DNA of 64,000 bases from contig NC_087062.1 of assembly GCF_963678635.1 (NCBI RefSeq), forward strand, positions 66,028,647 to 66,092,646, written 5' to 3'. A program made the translations under genes and the position numbers. Source of the DNA: Symsagittifera roscoffensis. Taxonomy: Eukaryota > Xenacoelomorpha > Acoela > Convolutidae. How positions within the stretch are numbered: the first letter of the stretch is position 1; every line of letters begins with the position of its first letter. The notes below the pieces were generated by a model that was given only the letters and a program-made list of their open reading frames with translations, did not search any database and had not been told where the DNA came from. Below are positions 30,534-42,906 of the stretch, in pieces.

Positions 30534-31880
30534 TAGAAAGGTGGGAGGTTAGAAGGAGGGCTGGTTAAGATAGAGGTTGGTGTTTGGAAATTGTAAGTTG
30601 GGGGCTTCCTTACAGTAACTATACACTCGATATCGTCGATTTAGTTTTAATCGATTAACTAGAGTCTGGAACGGTGTAGTTAAAGACTCAGAACAAGAGT
30701 TGGAATGCGAAAGTACCCGATAGTAAACTCGAATTAAGGTAGGTAACCTGACCGGATCGGGTGGGGGATCGGAAATAGACAGTTTTTGGAACCCAATAGG
30801 TGAACGCCCCATACGAACGTTAAAAGGGGGAGGAAAAACGCGTGACAGTTAGGTACCAGACATTTTTTCGAAAGACAGCCAATTTCGACTTTGCATTTTG
30901 TGTATAATCATTTTTCTCGATTTATTGTTTTTCCTTAACAACTTTAAGTGTTTTTGGGACAGGATTTGAAGTTCTACGGAGAATTGGTGCATTTGCAACC
31001 ACAAAAAAGTTTAAAATCAAGAAGTATTTCAACTTGCATTGGATTTAGTAAGGGAAGGAAATTTTAGGAAAACTCAGTAAAGTTTTGGCAAAAAAATTTG
31101 GTTTTGGGAAATTTTCAAACGAGTTCCGGAGGTGGTACTGGGATAGTGGACTAAGAATCCCAACACTCGAGTTACGACACTGGGAAATTCTTCACACGAG
31201 TTCCGGAGGTGGTTCTGGGATAGTGGATAAAGTATCCAGACACTTGAGCTACAGTAGTGGAGAAGTTTACAAAAGTTTTGGAGGCATCCTGGAATAGTTA
31301 TCTAAGGGTCCCAACAATTGAGTTGTGGGTCTCGTTACTTGAGTCCTGGGATAGTGATCTAAAGGTCCCAACGCTTGAGCTAAGGGTCCCAACACTTGAG
31401 TCCTGGGATAGTGATCTAAGGGTCCCAACACTTGACATAAGGGTCCCAACACTTGAGCTAAGGGTCCTAACACTTGAGTCCTGGGATAGTGATCTAAGGG
31501 TCCCCAACACTTGAGTTAAGGTTCCCAGCACTTGAAACCTGGGATAGTGATTCGAAGGTCCCAACACGTCATCTAGGGGTCCCAGCACTTGAGCTAAGGG
31601 TCCCTATTTTTTGAGTCCCGGGCTGGTGATCTAAGGCTCCCAACACTTGAAGTAAGTGTCCCAACACTCGATCTAAGGGTCCCAACACTTGAGCTAAGGG
31701 TCCTAACACTTGATCTAAGGGTCCCAACACTTAGTTTAAGGGTCCCAACACTTGAGCTAAGGGTCCCAACAGTTGATCTAAGGGTCCCAAAGTCCCTAAA
31801 GTCCTTGGATAGAGAAACCATTGAGTTCCTGACTCCTAGGACAAGGACTACGGTACCATTAGAAGATCAATAACTAGCTC
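30534..31880 (+). repeat. LTR-like region 3 (between E2 and E3)
   Basis: The region is 1.35 kb with the full set of sub-blocks, including the 80-bp direct repeat and a long minisatellite at 31302-31790. It is nearly identical to region 4, which suggests that E3 and its flanking regions arose by a recent local duplication. The candidate primer site after it is mutated ('ccggggtgaac'). Confidence 0.6.
31302..31790 (+). repeat. 21-bp minisatellite in LTR-like region 3
   Basis: Units of 21 and 36 bp as before. This is one of the two longest arrays in the window. Confidence 0.9.
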
Positions 31881-32046
31881 CGGGGTGAACAAAAACAACA
31901 TCGGGATTGTAGAACAATATTAGCCTGGAATTGTTTTAACAAGTTTTTAAGAACTTAGGGAGTTTTTCTTATATTTTGATTGCATTTTTAAAGCAACAAC
32001 AGTATATAGTCAGAATTGTAGATTAAAAACATTGTAAATAAACATC

Positions 32047-33476
32047 ATGAAGAAAACAATAATGTCGTTACCAGAAAGGAAAGTGGTTGGTCAAAAGCAA
32101 AACCAGCTGTCAACACAACGGAAGCAAACACCAACAAACCCAAGAATCATGAGAAAAAATTTTTCTGTTAATATGGTCAATACCAGATGCAACAAGGGGA
32201 AGAAGACCGATGAGAAGCTGGTTAATCAGAAGGCGGTGCCCGTCGCAGAAATTGGTCTTGTGACGCCAGAGCAGAGCATATATGAAACGGAATGAAAACC
32301 AACAGAAAGAACACCTATTCCAAATGCAGAGGAACCAGGAACGAAGACAATAGAGTTCTCACCAATAGGCAATGGAGATGAGGTCATCAACAACACATCC
32401 GAAATATTAAAGAAGACTCAAAAACAAAGAGAGCATCTTTCACAGAGAGATTGGCGGCGGTGGTCGGAATGAAATCGAAGGAGAAGGAAGAGGTGAAAAC
32501 AGTGACCGAAAAGAGCGAAACCTTTGGTACGGTTTCCACGATAACAACAACATAAGCTAACCAGGGGAAGGAGCAAGCCATTGAGGAAACGACTGGTCAC
32601 CAATACAGGCAACCGACAGAAGCAAGAGTAACACTAGTTGAGTTAGGGGAATTGATGTCAAAGTTGGACTAGATAGACAAAAAACTGAAGAGCAGCGAGG
32701 AGGACCGCCAGGATTTGCAGAATGAAATACGGTATAACAAGAAAGAGAATCGAGACACTAATTCGTCTTAGCGAGGGCCACTCAAGAAAGGCTACAACAG
32801 ATGGCGGACAAGGTTGAGACAACGGAGAAGGAGAGAGAGAAAAATATCAAAGAAGATATGGAAGAAATGAAGAAGCAGTATGAGACTGTAATTTATAAGT
32901 TATGGAAGCTGGAGACGAGAATGGACACAAGGAGCAGCGAACAAGCAGAAAGTTCTTGGGTAACACAATCCAAGTTGGATGCACTCTTGACGAACTCTAT
33001 TTCTCAAGAGAAGGCGGTACCAGACAGAACAGAGAGGCAATCTGGAACAAGGGTGGGTTTTGTGGAACCTCAACGGTAGAAACAAGAATCAACACCATAA
33101 CCTCAAATCAGTATTAACACGGCATAAGGGGTTAACAAAACGGCTACAAAAGCAGGAATGTCGAACTCAACGAGAATAACAAAGGATATGGGCGCACACA
33201 CGAGCGTAACACCTGATGCCATGACATTGGCAAGTACTTGGGGAATGATGAGTAGGACACTTGAAGCATTCGCTACAAAAACACAGAGTCGAGCGATAGA
33301 GGATGAGGTAAAATGAGAAAGACCTTCAAGAAACCAAAAGAATTCAAAGACCACTCAGACGGTTGCATATATGCCTGGGTTGAGATAATGAGACAACAAA
33401 TTGAGCAGGACACCCTGAACGATGAAAGACAGGCCTGTACAGCAATACTAACCAACCTAGAGGGCACGGCACAGAA
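32047..33476 (+). pseudogene. gag: gag of mini-copy E3 (truncated)
   Basis: The ATG at 32047 opens the basic N-terminus (82 codons, 'MSLPERKVVGQKQNQLST'). Acidic and coiled-coil parts follow in other frames ('ADKVETTEKEREKNIKEDME' from 32801), then the capsid start ('AMTLASTWGMMSRTLEAFAT', 'FKDHSDGCIYAWVEIMRQQI'). The sequence breaks off at 33476 in 'cacggcacagaa', within capsid, and continues as SGNH sequence. Zinc knuckles and all of pol are absent. Confidence 0.6.
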
Positions 33477-33785
33477 ACCGTGAGGCTGCTCGATGTCGCG
33501 AAAATGATGGAGGATTCCCTTCGGCAGAACTCATCTTCGGACGGCATCTACTTTGATAATTCCAAGGGCACGAAGTGGCTGAATGGTGTCTTTCAGAGAC
33601 ATATCATCAATCTAAAGTCGGATCTGGTGGAGAATGGCCAATTCACCTTTGGTCCAACCCCGAGGCCTTTCATCTTCACAGTTAGGCTAGTGGCTGACCG
33701 ATTGGAATGGAGAATTGATTCTAGCGGGAGTTCGAGGAGCAGCAGAGGCAGGCAGCTGGGATCGACACCCATGGAGAGGGATTAG
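33477..33785 (+). pseudogene. C-terminal half of SGNH-like domain, E3
   Basis: The sequence starts at 'accgtgaggctgctcg' and reads 'MRLLDVAKMMEDSLRQNSSS', 'DGIYFDNSKGTKWLNGVFQ' to the Ser/Arg-rich end and TAG. Block V again has Tyr in the His position. Blocks I-III are missing, so the fragment is not an enzyme. The remaining tail (33786-34077) repeats the E2 tail with a further small deletion near 33868. Confidence 0.6.
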
Positions 33786-34077
33786 GTGGAGTCTTCCACA
33801 CCACAAAGCTCAGTGGTGTCGTCAGTGGTGGAAAAGAAGAAGAACGTCAGGAGGCCCTGGAGAATCAAGAAAAGCCAGGTACTTCTGGAACTCGAGGATC
33901 TGGCCTGCAGGTGGAAGCTAATGGAGGTGTTGGGACTCACGAGGGTGCACTGTTCAACCAAATATATATCGTTAAAATCCACGTTTTTACTTGAGCAGAG
34001 CTTGGAAACATGTTCTACGGACTTTCTCTCGAGATGTTTAGCACACATCGTGCTTAAGGTTTTTTTTCGGCTTAAGT

Positions 34078-34089
34078 GGGGGGGGGGGG
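34078..34089 (+). other. poly-G / polypurine-tract candidate, E3-E4 boundary
   Basis: Twelve G follow 'cggcttaagt' and precede LTR-like region 4. The context is the same as at 30520. Confidence 0.45.
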
Positions 34090-35366
34090 TAGAAAGGTGG
34101 GAGGTTAGAAGGAGGGCTGGTTAAGATAGAGGTTGGTGTTTGGAAATTGTAAGTTGGGGGCTTCCTTACAGTAACTATACGCTCGATATCGTCGATTTAG
34201 TTTTAATCGATAAACTAGGGTCTGGAACGGTGTAGTTAAAGACTCAGAACAAGAGTTGGAATGCGAAAGTACCCGATAGTAAACTCGAATTAAGGTAGGT
34301 AACCTGACCGGATCGGGTGGGGGATCGGAAATAGACAGCTTTTGGAACCCAATAGGTTAACGCCCCATAAGAACGTTAAAAAGGGGGAGGAAAACGCGTG
34401 ACAGTTAGGTACCAGACATTTTTTCGAAAGACAGCCATTTTCGACTTTGCATTTTGTGTGTATTCATTTTTCTCGATTTATTGTTTTTCCTTAACGACTT
34501 TAAGTGTTTTTGGGACAGGATTTGAAGTTCTACGGAGAATTGGTGCATTTGCAACCACAAAAAAGTTTAATATCAAGAAGTATTTCAACTTGCATTGGAT
34601 TGGGGAAGGGAAGGAAATTTTAGGAAAACTCAGTAAAGTTTTGGCAAGAAAATTTGGTTTTGGGAAATTTTCAAACGAGTTCCGGAGGTGGTACTGGGAT
34701 AGTGGACTAAGAATCCCAACACTCGAGTTACGACACTGGGAAATTCTTCACACGAGTTCCGGAGGTGGTTCTGGGATAGTGGATAAAGTATCCAGACACT
34801 TGAGCTACAGTAGTGGAGAAGTTTACAAAAGTTTTGGAGGCATCCTGGAATAGTTATCTAAGGGTCCCAACAATTGAGTTGTGGGTCTCATTACTTGAGT
34901 CCTGGGATAGTGATCTAAAAGTCCCAACGCTTGAGCTAAGGGTCCCAACACTTGAGTCCTGGGATAGTGATCTAAGGGTCCCAACACTTGACCTAAGGGT
35001 CCCAACACTTGAGCTAAGGGTCCCAACACTTGAGTCCTGGGATAGTGATCTAAGGGTTCCCAACACTTGAGTTAAGGTTCCCAGCACTTGAGTCCTGGGA
35101 TAGTGATTTGAGGGTCCCAACACGTCATCTAGGGGTCCCAGCACTTGAGCTAAGGGTCCCCATTTTTTGAGTCCCGGGTTGGTGATCTAAGGCTCCCAAA
35201 ACTTGAAGTAAGTGTCCCAACACTCGATCTAAGGGTCCCAACACTTGAGCTAAGGGTCCTAACACTTGATCTAAAGGTCCCAACACTTGGTTTAAGGGTC
35301 CCAACACATGAGCTAAGGGTCCCAAGGACAAGGACTACGGTACCATTAGAAGATCAATAACTAGCT
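34090..35366 (+). repeat. LTR-like region 4 (between E3 and E4)
   Basis: The region is 1.28 kb, nearly identical to region 3. It contains the 80-bp direct repeat and the minisatellite at 34857-35325. Its right end is fused by deletion ('aactagct' + 'atggtcaatacc') to the middle of the gag N-terminus, so the primer site, leader and gag start of E4 are lost. A 151-codon frame at 34398 is open only in this copy and is judged non-coding. Confidence 0.6.
34857..35325 (+). repeat. 21-bp minisatellite in LTR-like region 4
   Basis: This array of 21/36-bp units is almost co-linear with region 3. Its last units are lost at 'gggtcccaaggacaagg'. Confidence 0.9.
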
Positions 35367-36274
35367 ATGGTCAATACCAGATGCAACAAGGGGCAGAAGA
35401 CCGATGAGAAGCTTGTTAATCAGAAGGCGGTGCCCGTCGCAGAAATTGGTCTTGTGACGCCAGAGCAGAGCATAGATGAAACGGAATGAAAAACAACAGA
35501 GTGAACACCTATTCCAAATGCAGAGGAACCAGGAACGAAGACAATAGAGTTCTCACCAATAGGCAATGGAGATGAGGTCATCAACAACACATCCGAAATA
35601 TTAAAGAAGACTCAAAAACAAAGAGAGCATCTTTCACAGAGAGATTGGCGGCGGTGGTCGGAATGAAATCGAAGGAGAAGGAAGAGGTGAAAACAGTGAC
35701 CGAAAAGAGCGAAACCTTTGGTACGGTTTTCACGATAACAACAACAGAAGCTAACCAGGGGAAGGAGCAAGCCATTGAGGAAACGACTGGTCACCAATAC
35801 AGGCAACCGACAGAAGCAAGAGTAACACTAGTTGAGTTAGGGGAATTGATGTCAAAGTTGGACTAGATAGACAAAAAACTGAAGAGCAGCGAGGAGGACC
35901 GCCAGGATTTGCAGAATGAAATACGGCATAACAAAAAAGAGAATCGAGACAACTAATTCGTCTTAGCGAGGGCCACTAAAGAAAGGCTACAACAGATGGC
36001 GGACAAGGTTGAGACAACGGAGAAGGAGCGAGAGAAAAATATCAAAAAAGATATGGAAGAAATGAAGAAGCAGCATGAGACTGTAATTTATAAGTTATGG
36101 AAGCTAGAGACGAGAATGGACACAAGGAGCAGCGAACAAGCAGAAAGTTCTTGGGTAACACAATCCAAGTTGGATGCACTCTTGAGGAACTCTATTTCTC
36201 AAGAGAAGGCGGTACCAGACAGAACAGAGAGGCAATCTGGAACAAGGGTGTGTTTTGTGGAACCTGAACGCTAG
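35367..36274 (+). pseudogene. gag: gag N-terminal/coiled-coil part, E4
   Basis: This is the best-preserved coiled-coil region: 'MKSKEKEEVKTVTEKSETFG' and 'ARVTLVELGELMSKLD' (35645-35866), then stop TAG and 'DKKLKSSEEDRQDLQNEIR', stop, and 92 open codons from 35996 ('MADKVETTEKEREKNIKKD', 'LETRMDTRSSEQAESSWVTQ'). The two stops at 'LD' and 'RDN' are shared with E1 and E3 and were therefore present in the common ancestor. Confidence 0.6.
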
Positions 36275-36299
36275 AAACAAGAATCAACACCATAACCTT

Positions 36300-36937
36300 A
36301 AATCAGTATTAACACGGCATAAGGGGTAAACAAAACGGCTACGAAAGCAGGAATGTCGAGCTCAACGAATATAACAAAGGATATGGGCGTACACGCGAGC
36401 GTAACACCTGATGCCATGACATTGGCAAGTACTTGGGGAATGATGAGTAGGACACTTGAAGCATTCGCTACATAAAAAACAGAGTCGAGCAATAGAGGAT
36501 GAGGTAAAAGGAGAAAGACCTTCAAGAAACCAAAAGAATTCAAAGACCACTCAGACGGTTGAATAGATGCCTGGGTTGAGATAATGAGACTATATCTTGA
36601 GCAGGACACCCTGAACGATGAAAGACAGGCCTGCACAGCTGAACTAACCGACCTGGAGGGCACGGCACAGAAGTGCGTGGTAGTCAAAAAGGAAGAGGAA
36701 CGCGACACTGCAGACAAGATTTTTGTTATTCTGCTGAATTGCTTTGGATCCGGAATGAAGGGACACCAAGCCTCGATGAGATTTGAGAAAAGGAGACAGA
36801 GATACGATGAAACAATTGACCGATTTCTAGATTATCTTGAGTGCTTGGAACCGACTAACAGGAGAAACTTAAGCTTTGCCTCAAAGTTTATTGATGGGGT
36901 GAAGATTGACGACTTGGGCCAGGCAACAGCTCCGTAA
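36300..36937 (+). pseudogene. gag: gag capsid-like part, E4
   Basis: There are 117 open codons from 36584, containing 'IFVILLNCFGSGMKGHQASM' and 'RYDETIDRFLDYLECLE'. A 15-bp loss near 36850 removes residues present in E1/E2 ('RTRSDQ'). Upstream text is interrupted by a stop at 36473 shared with E2. Confidence 0.6.
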
Positions 36938-37058
36938 GAGATGAGAAGTCTAGGGAGTACATGTTGATGAAACCGAAGAAATACTCATTTTCAGACAACA
37001 TGAACCTGTAGAGGGAAACCAACAAGAAATCTTGTCATGGTACAAGCCATGAGATGAC

Positions 37059-37493
37059 ATGGACAAACAAAGGTCATGTGCGAATTTTGGCTCGGTAGAT
37101 CACCATGTAGCGGATTGTACCGCTTACAAACAAGGTATGAAAAGCTTGGGATATACACCTGATGAAGAGGACATGAGTCAGATGGAAGAACGAAACTTTT
37201 ACAGTGGCTTGATTATTAAAATAGGCGCCAGGTGCTTTTTCAGCAACCAGGACGGCCACTTCAGGATAGACTGTCCCCTGTTTCGGGAAGCATTGAAGAA
37301 TCAAAATCACCCAAAACACAAATTAGCAGCTGCTGCCCTGCAGAATAACAGGAACAGACAAGCTGGGAAAGATTTGCAGAGAAAAGAGGTGACGAGTGGC
37401 GAATTAGCGACCACGACAGTGAAAGCCGTGACCAAAGAAAGAGAAGAGAGAGGTGGTGATATGGGAGTCTTTCAAAATTGGGGAATGCAAAAA
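37059..37493 (+). pseudogene. gag: nucleocapsid zinc-knuckle region, E4
   Basis: The frame is open from 37059 through the knuckles and into the displaced linker. The first knuckle is CANFGSVDHHVADC (second Cys to Phe, as in E1a). The second is CFFSNQDGHFRIDC (second Cys to Ser). Both have lost one zinc ligand although the frame is intact. Confidence 0.7.
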
Positions 37494-39299
37494 CGCTACG
37501 GAAGAAAAAAGTGTCATTTAAGGAAGAATTTGAAGATCTCGGACTAGATCAAGAGTCCGGAAAGTGGTGGCCACAATAGAAATAAGGTGGGGAAGAAAAA
37601 ATGTCCGGGTAGTCAGAAGATTGGGACAAAGATTCAGTGGAAAGTGAGGTTGAGCAAGACAGCCTCTGCACGATTTTAGCTGAAGAAAAAAGAAGGCATC
37701 AGGATAAGTAATTACACACTGATCCCTCGTCCGGGACATACAACCTTGAGCATCACGATGTGGACGGAGGAGATGAGCTAGAGTTGATAGCGATGTCAAG
37801 AAAAGCTTTCAGGGAACTATCATGCAGTTCAAACATCAGGACGAATCTGGAGCCGGATGTTTGAATCTGGAGCCGAATTTGCTTGAGAGCTGGGATTGAT
37901 CCAATGGAAAAGGATGCCCTTTGGCCTTTGTAACACGACAGTCTCTTTTCAGCGACTGATGGCACAGGCTTTAACAATTGTGATGAAGAAATATGGCAAT
38001 TTGGTGATGTGTTACATGGATGACATGGTGATATTGCAACACCTACCTTGGAGGACCACATCGAGCAACTGGACGAGGTATTCGCATGCATGAAAAGGAC
38101 AGGATTAAAACGCAAGCCCTCGAAATGCGAAATTCTGAAGGACTCGATAAAAGTCCTTGGGAGGATGATAGAAAAACGTGGCAAACGACCAGACCTAGAT
38201 GCGGTAGAAGCGGTGCTGACTTGGAAGTCGCCAAAAAATGAACATCAGCTGATGAGCTTTATTGGTTTCGCCAACTACTACAGAGAGTTCGGGTTATGCG
38301 GACCGGACAAAGCATATCCGATGCAAAAGCTCATGAGACATGGAACAACGCGGCGGAAGAATCATTTCAAAGGATAAAAAGAGAATTATGTGAAGCACCT
38401 CTGCTAGGCATGCCTACAGAAAGTAATGTACGTACTGGGCACTGACGCATCGGTGGTCGCAATCTCTGGCATACTCCATCAAGAACAGGAGTGGAACGGA
38501 AAGACTGTCTTGATACCAATAGCCTATATATAATTAAAGTCCTGAGCGACACGGAAATGTAGTACGGGGCTTCCAAAGCGGTGATATTTGCAGTTGTCAC
38601 CTTTGTGAAGAAGTACAGGGCGTATCTAGGCAGCGATTCTTTCAAACTACGGGTCGACAATAGGGCACTCAGCTGGCTGAAAACGTACTCGATGGATCAG
38701 AGCTTGAACGAGAGATGGATAGATGGCTAGAGGGTTATAATATGATAATTGAACAAAGGACGAGAAACAAACACCAAAATGCCGACATCTTGAGCAAGAA
38801 ATTGGATTTCTACGAGAAGCAGGAGCAGCGCGAGGATGAAAGTCCCGAGATAAAAGATGGTTTTTCAATTATGGATACGGAAACGTAGGATAGCCTACCG
38901 CATACGAGATGGCTCGACAAGTCAGGCAAACCAAAAGAAGACCACCCCGAATTACCTATTGAACATCAGGAGACGATCATTCTGAAGAGAAAATTGCCAG
39001 TAGAAATCATGCTCAAGTCAAAGATAGTCAGAGAGACGCTGAAGGCAAAAGGTTGCGACCTCGACGAAGTGGAAACAGGGAAGGCGACGGTAGGGCAGGA
39101 ATTGATGAGATTGCTTGTGAAACTAGCCGATGACAAATCCTTGGTTTCGACTAGAGGAGTTGATGAAACAGAAATCATCATAATGAGAAGGGGAGAAGTC
39201 TCACGTGATGAAAACTTAATGAAAGCCGGGAACCTTAGAACAAAGAGGTGGTACGAGCACTAGTCTAGAACGTCGCGGAATGTATACTCAAGCAAAAAA
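37494..39299 (+). pseudogene. pol: array unit 1: linker fragment, RT, RNase H, linker
   Basis: This unit carries the displaced linker start, TGA in front of 'ELGLIQWKRMPFGLCN', YMDD box ('VMCYMDDMVI', about 37995), frame break by the two-base insertion, then 109 open codons 'MEDHIEQLDEVFACMKRTGL' to 38377 in the next frame. RNase H 'GTDASVVAISGIL' is at about 38420 and the final 'NKHQNADILSKK' at about 38770. The linker is readable from 38994 to 39263. It differs from units 2-4 in several bases ('acaattgtgatg', 'aaagtccttggg') and is the outlier of the array. Confidence 0.75.
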
Positions 39300-41102
39300 C
39301 GCTACGGAAAAAAAAGTGTCGTTTAAGGAAGAAGTTGAAGATCTCGGACTAGATCAAGAGTCCGGTGAGTGATTGCCACAATAGAAGGAAGGTGGGGAAG
39401 AAAAAATGTCCCGGTAATCAGAAGATTGGGACAAAGATTCAGTGGAAAGTGACGGTGAGCGAGACAGCCTCTGCACGATTTTAGCTGAAGAAAAAAGAAG
39501 GCATCAGGAAAGGGAATTACACACTGATCCCTCGTCCTGGACATACAACCTTGAGCATCACGATGTGAACGGAGGAGATGAGCTAGAGTTGATAGCGATG
39601 TCAAGAAAACCTTTCAGGGAACTATCATGCAGTTCAAACATCAGGACGAATCTGGAGCCGGATGTTTGAATCTGGAGCCGGATTTGCTTGAGAGCTGGGA
39701 TTGATCCAATGGAAAAGGATGCCCTTTGGCCTTTGTAAAACGACAGTCTCCTTTCAGCGACTGATGGCACAGGCTTTAACAAGTGTGATGAAGAAATATG
39801 GCAATTTGGTGATGTGTTACATGGATGACGTGGTGATATTGCAACACCTACCTTGGAGGACCACATCGAGCAACTGGACGAGGTATTCGCATGCATGAAA
39901 AGGACAGGATTAAAACGCAAGCCCTCGAAATGCGAAATTCTGAAGGACTCGATAAAATTACTGGGGAGGATGATAGAAAAACGTGGCAAACGACCAGACC
40001 TAGATGCGGTAGAAGCGGTGTTGACTTGGAAGTCGCCAAAAAATGAACATCAGCTGATGAGCTTTATTGGTTTCGCCAACTACTACAGAGAGTTCGGGTT
40101 ATGCGGACCGGACAAAGTATATCCGATGCAAAAGCTCATGAGACATGGAACAACGCGGCGGAAGAATCATTTCAAAGGATAAAAAGAGAATTATGTGAAG
40201 CACCTCTGCTAGGCATGCCTACAGAAAGTAATGTACGTACTGGGCACTGAAGCATCGGTGCTCGCAATCTCTGGCATACTCCATCAAGAACAGGAGTGGA
40301 ACGGAAAGACTGTCTTGATACCAATAGCCTATATATAATTAAAGTCCTGAGCGACACGGAAATGTAGTACGGGGCTTCCAAAGCGGTGATATTTGCAGTT
40401 GTCACCTTTGTGAAGAAGTACAGGGCGTATCTAGGCAGCGATTCTTTCAAACTACGGGTCGACAAAAGCGCACTCAGCTGGCTGAAAACGTACTCGATGG
40501 ATCAGAGCTTGAACGAGAGATGGATAGTGGCTAGAGGGTTATAATATGATAACTGAACAAAGGACGAGAAACAAACACCAAAATACCGACATATTGAGCA
40601 AGAAAACGGATTTCTACGAGAGGCAGGAGCATCGGGAGGATGACAGGCCCGAGATAAAAGATGGTTTCTCAATCATGGATACGGAAACGTACGATAGCCT
40701 ACCGCATACGAGATGGCTCGACAAGTCAGGCAAACCAAAAGAAGACCACCCGAATTACCTATTGAACATCAGGAGACGATCATTCTGAAGAGAAAATTGC
40801 CAGTAGAAATCATGCTCAAGTCAAAGATAGTCAGAGAGACGCTGAAGGCAAAAGGTTGCGACCTCGACGAAGTGGAAACAGGGAAGGCGACGGTAGGGCA
40901 GGAATTGATGAGATTGCTTGTGAAACTAGCCGATGACAAATCCTTGGTTTCGACTAGAGGAGTTGATGAAACAGAAATCATCATAATGAGAAGGGGAGAA
41001 GTCTCACGTGATGAAAACTTAATGAAAGCCGGGAACCTTAGAACAAAGAGGTGGTACGAGCACTAGTCTAGAACATCGCGGAATGTATACTCAAGCAAAA
41101 AA
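39300..41102 (+). pseudogene. pol: array unit 2: linker fragment, RT, RNase H, linker
   Basis: This has the same order as unit 1. The first linker piece is open for 75 codons from 39442 ('SDGERDSLCTILAEEKRRHQ'). The RT frame is 39701-39898 and then 39853-40182. RNase H carries 'GTEASVLAISGIL', so the first catalytic Asp is Glu here. A one-base loss near 40750 shifts the linker frame, which is read again from 40713 to 41066. Confidence 0.75.
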
Positions 41103-42906
41103 CGCTACGGAAGAAAAAAGTGTCGTTTAAGGAGGAAGTTGAAGATCTCGGATTAGATCAAGAGTCCGGTGAGTGATTGCCACAATAGAAGGAAGGTGGG
41201 GAAGAAAAAATGTACCGGTAATCAGAAGATTGGGACAAAGATTCAGTGGAAAGTGACGGTGAGCGAGACAGCCTCTGCACGATTTTAGCTGAAGAAAAAA
41301 GAAGGCATTAGAACAGGGAATTACACACTAATCCCTCGTCCTGGACATACAACCTTGATCATCACGATGTGAACGGAGGAGATGAGCTAGAGTTGATAGC
41401 GATGTCAAGAAAACCTTTCAGGGAACTATCATGCAGTTCAAACATCAGGACGAATCTGGAGCCGGATGTTTGAATCTGGAGCCGGATTTGCTTGAGAGCT
41501 GGGATTGATCCAATGGAAAAGGATGCCCTTTGGCCTTTGTAAAACGACAGTCTCCTTTCAGCGACTGATGGCACAGGCTTTAACAAGTGTGATGAAGAAA
41601 TATGGCAATTTGGTGATGTGTTACATGGATGACGTGGTGATATTGCAACACCTACCTTGGAGGACCACATCGAGCAACTGGACGAGGTATTCGCATGCAT
41701 GAAAAGGACAGGATTAAAACGCAAGCCCTCGAAATGCGAAATTCTGAAGGACTCGATAAAATTACTGGGGAGGATGATAGAAAAACGTGGCAAACGACCA
41801 GACCTAGATGCGGTAGAAGCGGTGCTGACTTGGAAGTCGCCAAAAAATGAACATCAGCTGATGAGCTTTATTGGTTTCGCCAACTACTACAGAGAGTTCG
41901 GGTTATGCGGACCGGACAAAGTATATCCGATGCAAAAGCTCATGAGACATGGAACAACGCGGCGGAAGAATCATTTCAAAGGATAAAAAGAGAATTATGT
42001 GAAGCACCTCTGCTAGGCATGCCTACAGAAAGTAATGTACGTACTGGGCACTGACGCATCGGTGGTCGCAATCTCTGGCATACTCCATCAAGAACAGGAG
42101 TGGAACGGAAAGACTGTCTTGATACCAATAGCCTATATATAATTAAAGTCCTGAGCGACACGGAAATGTAGTACGGGGCTTCCAAAGCGGTGATATTTGC
42201 AGTTGTCACCTTTGTGAAGAAGTACAGGGCGTATCTAGGCAGCGATTCTTTCAAACTACGGGTCGACAATAGCGCACTCAGCTGGCTGAAAACGTACTCG
42301 ATGGATCAGAGCTTGAACGAGAGATGGATAGTGGCTAGAGGGTTATAATATGATAACTGAACAAAGGACGAGAAACAAACACCAAAATACCGACATATTG
42401 AGCAAGAAAACGGATTTCTACGAGAGGCAGGAGCAGCGGGAGGATGACAGTCCCGAGATAAAAGATGGTTTCTCAATCATGGATACGGAAACGTACGATA
42501 GCCTACCGCATACGAGATGGCTCGACAAGTCAGGCAAACCAAAAGAAGACCAACCGAATTACCTATTGAACATCAGGAGACGATCATTCTGAAGAGAAAA
42601 TTGCCAGCAGAAATCATGCTCAAGTCAAAGATAGTCAGAGAGACGCTGAAGGCAAAAGGTTGCGACCTCGACGAAGTGGAAACAGGGAAGGCGACGGTAG
42701 GGCAGGAATTGATGAGATTGCTTGTGAAACTAGCCGATGACAAATCCTTGGTTTCGACTAGAGGAGTTGATGAAACAGAAATCATCATAATGAGAAGGGG
42801 AGAAGTCTCACGTGATGAAAACTTAATGAAAGCCGGGAACCTTAGAACAAAGAGGTGGTACGAGCACTAGTCTAGAACATCGCGGAATGTATACTCAAGC
42901 AAAAAA
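41103..42906 (+). pseudogene. pol: array unit 3: linker fragment, RT, RNase H, linker
   Basis: This is nearly identical to unit 2 in the RT part (41505-41986). It has 'GTDASVVAISGIL' in RNase H. A stop is present early in the first linker piece ('ggcattagaacaggg', TAG), shared with unit 4. The second linker is open at 42350-42592 and 42517-42870. Confidence 0.75.

Noticed and set aside
34398-34853. 151-codon frame with a hydrophobic stretch in LTR-like region 4
   Set aside because: It is open only in this copy. The other three LTR-like regions have stops in it, and the second half is minisatellite-like sequence.
37753-38184. Long minus-strand frames of 90-160 codons opposite pol (also 39558-39989, 41362-41793, 43166-43648, 5979-6260, 46347-46889)
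   Set aside because: They mirror the codon pattern of the plus-strand pol text and recur only because pol is duplicated. No motif is visible on the minus strand.
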